NCBI GenBank assembly: GCA_025353765.1
Contig: JANXOD010000024.1
Location: 62,001 to 126,000 of the forward strand
Source of the DNA: Sphingobacteriales bacterium
Lineage (GTDB): Bacteria > Bacteroidota > Bacteroidia > Sphingobacteriales > Sphingobacteriaceae
Reading direction: 5' to 3'
Length of the DNA stretch: 64,000 nucleotides
Position 1 is the stretch's first letter. Each line of letters begins with the position of its first letter. Position numbers and translations under genes: made by a program. Below the pieces are notes generated by a model. It was not told where the DNA came from and ran no database searches. It worked only from the letters and a program-made list of their open reading frames with translations. This document shows positions 62,348 to 64,000 of this stretch, in pieces.

Positions 62348-62684
62348 AATTATAGCTTTTAGTTAAAAAACACTCCGTACGTAGCTATTGTTTTAGTTTT
62401 AATTTCGTTTATTGTAAATTTATCGTTACATATAAAAACATTATTTCTTCTATATTTCTATCATTTATTGACTTACTATATTCATCATGAACTACTTTTG
62501 GCCTTACTCATATCATAGATCAAGGAAATAAAAAACGTAGTTTTGTAAGGTTAATAGTATAAATTAGAATATAGTAAAGCTGCTTGTTCCATTCAGTTTT
62601 TCTTCTATTATCACCATGCTGTAAAAGCAAACCAGAAAAAATACATCCTATTGAAGAAAAAATTATCGAAATTCTATTTTTAAA
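62348..62684. other. AT-rich divergent gap
   Basis: A 337-bp gap between the lanthipeptide gene and the TonB receptor gene, expected to hold both promoters. An open frame on the minus strand at 62520-62753 runs into the receptor's signal-peptide region and is judged spurious. No -33/-7 pair was convincing. Confidence 0.55.
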
Positions 62685-64000
62685 ATGACCTATATACGAA
62701 AACATCTTGTCCTGTTGCTTCTGTCTATTTCTTTCCAAACTATACAAGCACAAACTAAATTCACCTTAAATGGCACCATCAAAGACAATCAAAGTGGCGA
62801 GTCCTTAATCGGAGCCACTGTAAAATTAATAGGTAAAACACCAAGCGGAGCCAGTTCTAATGCCTATGGTTTTTATTCCTTAAATGCCGAATTCGGCGAT
62901 TATGATCTTATTGTTTCTTATATAGGCTATAAAACTCTTCACCAATCCATTAGTATGAATAAAGACATCCGACTGGATTTAGCTTTATATGCAGATAATA
63001 ATCTGGAAGAAGTAGTGGTTACCTCCGTAAAGAAAAACGAGAATGTAGTGAATGCCCAAATGGGTGTAGAAAAGGTGAATGTAAAAGAGATCAGCAGTGT
63101 ACCGGTTCTGTTTGGCGAACGCGATATTTTAAAAACACTCCAATTACTGCCGGGTATAAAATCTGCCGGAGAAGGTAATAGCGGCTTTTATGTTCGTGGC
63201 GGATCTACCGATCAGAATTTAATTTTATTGGATGAAGCACCTGTTTATAATGCCTCGCATCTGTTTGGCTTTTTCTCCACTTTTAATTCGGACGCTATAA
63301 AAGATGTAACGGTTTACAAAGGCGGAATGCCATCGCAATATGGCGGCAGACTCTCTTCCGTTCTGGATATTAAAATGAACGAAGGGAATCGTAAAGAATA
63401 TACCGCAGAAGGTGGAATTGGCCTGATATCTTCCCGTCTTAAGCTCGAAGGCCCCATCGTAAAAGATAAAAGTTCATTTATGATAAGTGCCAGAAGAACC
63501 TATGCCGATTCTTTTTTGGCTTTCTCGCCGGATAGTAACCTGAATAATAATACCCTTTATTTTTATGATTTAAACGCCAAAACAAATTACCAGTTAAATG
63601 ATAAAAATACGTTGTTCCTTTCGGGATATTTTGGCCGGGATAAACTGGCTTTACATAAAGCCTTTGGTTTTAACTGGGGGAATGCCACAGCCACCCTTCG
63701 CTGGAATCATTTATATAACAACCGCTTATTTTCCAATACCTCGCTTATTTACAGCAATTACAATTATGTGATCGAAAGCTTCCTGGAAAGCAATGAATTT
63801 AAAGTAAACTCATCCATAAAAGATGCTAATCTCAAACAAGATTTTCAGTATTCGGCAGGTACTCATGCTTTAAAGTTTGGTTTAAACGCCATACACCATA
63901 CCATTAGTCCGGGTAAAATAAGTGCAGGCAGTACATCCAGTGTAAATCAAACCACTATCCAAAATAGAAAAGGACTGGAACTTGCTGCTTATATTTCAGA
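62685..64000 (+). CDS. TonB-dependent receptor, 5' part (3' end outside window)
   Basis: The first 438 codons of an outer-membrane TonB-dependent receptor. Signal peptide (IRKHLVLLLLSISFQTIQAQ), carboxypeptidase-like regulatory domain (FTLNGTIKDNQSGESLIGATVKL...GDYDLIVSYIGYKT, about 25-100), TonB box-like LEEVVVTSV, plug domain (LQLLPGIKSAGEGNSGFYVRGGSTDQNLILLDEAPVYN split by the family's conserved VRGG), and the first barrel strands (GGRLSSVLDIKMNEGN, IGLISSRLKLEGPI). Substrate is unknown. Divergent from the lanthipeptide gene; reading frame stays open to base 64000. Confidence 0.95.
   Translation, partial: MTYIRKHLVLLLLSISFQTIQAQTKFTLNGTIKDNQSGESLIGATVKLIGKTPSGASSNAYGFYSLNAEFGDYDLIVSYIGYKTLHQSISMNKDIRLDLALYADNNLEEVVVTSVKKNENVVNAQMGVEKVNVKEISSVPVLFGERDILKTLQLLPGIKSAGEGNSGFYVRGGSTDQNLILLDEAPVYNASHLFGFFSTFNSDAIKDVTVYKGGMPSQYGGRLSSVLDIKMNEGNRKEYTAEGGIGLISSRLKLEGPIVKDKSSFMISARRTYADSFLAFSPDSNLNNNTLYFYDLNAKTNYQLNDKNTLFLSGYFGRDKLALHKAFGFNWGNATATLRWNHLYNNRLFSNTSLIYSNYNYVIESFLESNEFKVNSSIKDANLKQDFQYSAGTHALKFGLNAIHHTISPGKISAGSTSSVNQTTIQNRKGLELAAYIS

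Noticed and set aside
62520-62753. 77-codon minus-strand frame
   Set aside because: Overlaps the signal-peptide region of the TonB receptor gene and has no recognisable content.

Overview
The window comes from a Bacteroidota chromosome, most likely a Sphingobacteriaceae-like soil or freshwater bacterium. This rests on the low-GC sequence, the absence of clear Shine-Dalgarno sites, one clear Bacteroidota promoter (TTTG-N19-TAnnTTTG), type IX secretion (T9SS) C-terminal sorting domains, a SusC-like TonB receptor, a PID-CTERM-type small protein, CrtZ/CrtI carotenoid genes and a Bacteroidota-type class I lanthipeptide leader. No rRNA, tRNA or CRISPR array was recognised.

Layout. Positions 1-21100 mix light-response and housekeeping genes: the 3' part of crtI, an SRPBCC protein, an ECF-like sigma factor, crtZ-murB, lpdA, an M1 peptidase and a DUF2807 protein, an outer-membrane protein with a GT39 glycosyltransferase, the sucA-sucB pair, a B12-dependent MerR regulator of the CarH type, a DASH cryptochrome, a CBS protein, a frameshifted thioredoxin-like [2Fe-2S] ferredoxin gene, a TIGR01777 epimerase and a photolyase. 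CarH-type regulator, carotenoid enzymes, cryptochrome and photolyase together suggest one photoprotection regulon. Positions 21100-28720 hold an FKBP lipoprotein and a fatty-acid beta-oxidation operon (MarR regulator, FadN-like bifunctional enzyme, a frameshifted four-helix-bundle/IVS gene, thiolase, acyl-CoA dehydrogenase) with inverted repeats in or across its gaps.

Positions 28800-34600 form an accessory block: a SIR2-HerA pair matching a known anti-phage defence architecture, an unrecognised 211-aa protein, an unrecognised protein with an internal duplication, a 21-bp minisatellite and a HigB-HigA toxin-antitoxin module. After it come a GNAT acetyltransferase, gamma-glutamyltransferase, a long-chain acyl-CoA ligase, a small outer-membrane protein, an M61 peptidase and a four-gene MarR/RND/TolC efflux operon, then a single-domain response regulator.

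Positions 47800-64000 are dominated by surface proteins: a tiny PID-CTERM-like protein overlapping a 2508-aa T9SS adhesin with ~510-bp internal repeats, a lipoprotein, a subtilisin-like T9SS protease, a fused NAD(P)HX repair enzyme, an orphan lanthipeptide precursor, and the 5' part of a TonB-dependent receptor that runs off the end.

The most interesting parts are the SIR2-HerA/accessory island, the orphan lanthipeptide precursor, the IVS gene bounded by inverted repeats, the two minisatellites with periods of 42 and 21 bp, and the CarH-type regulator with its candidate operator repeats. Two genes carry a single-base frameshift next to a short homopolymer and may be sequencing errors.
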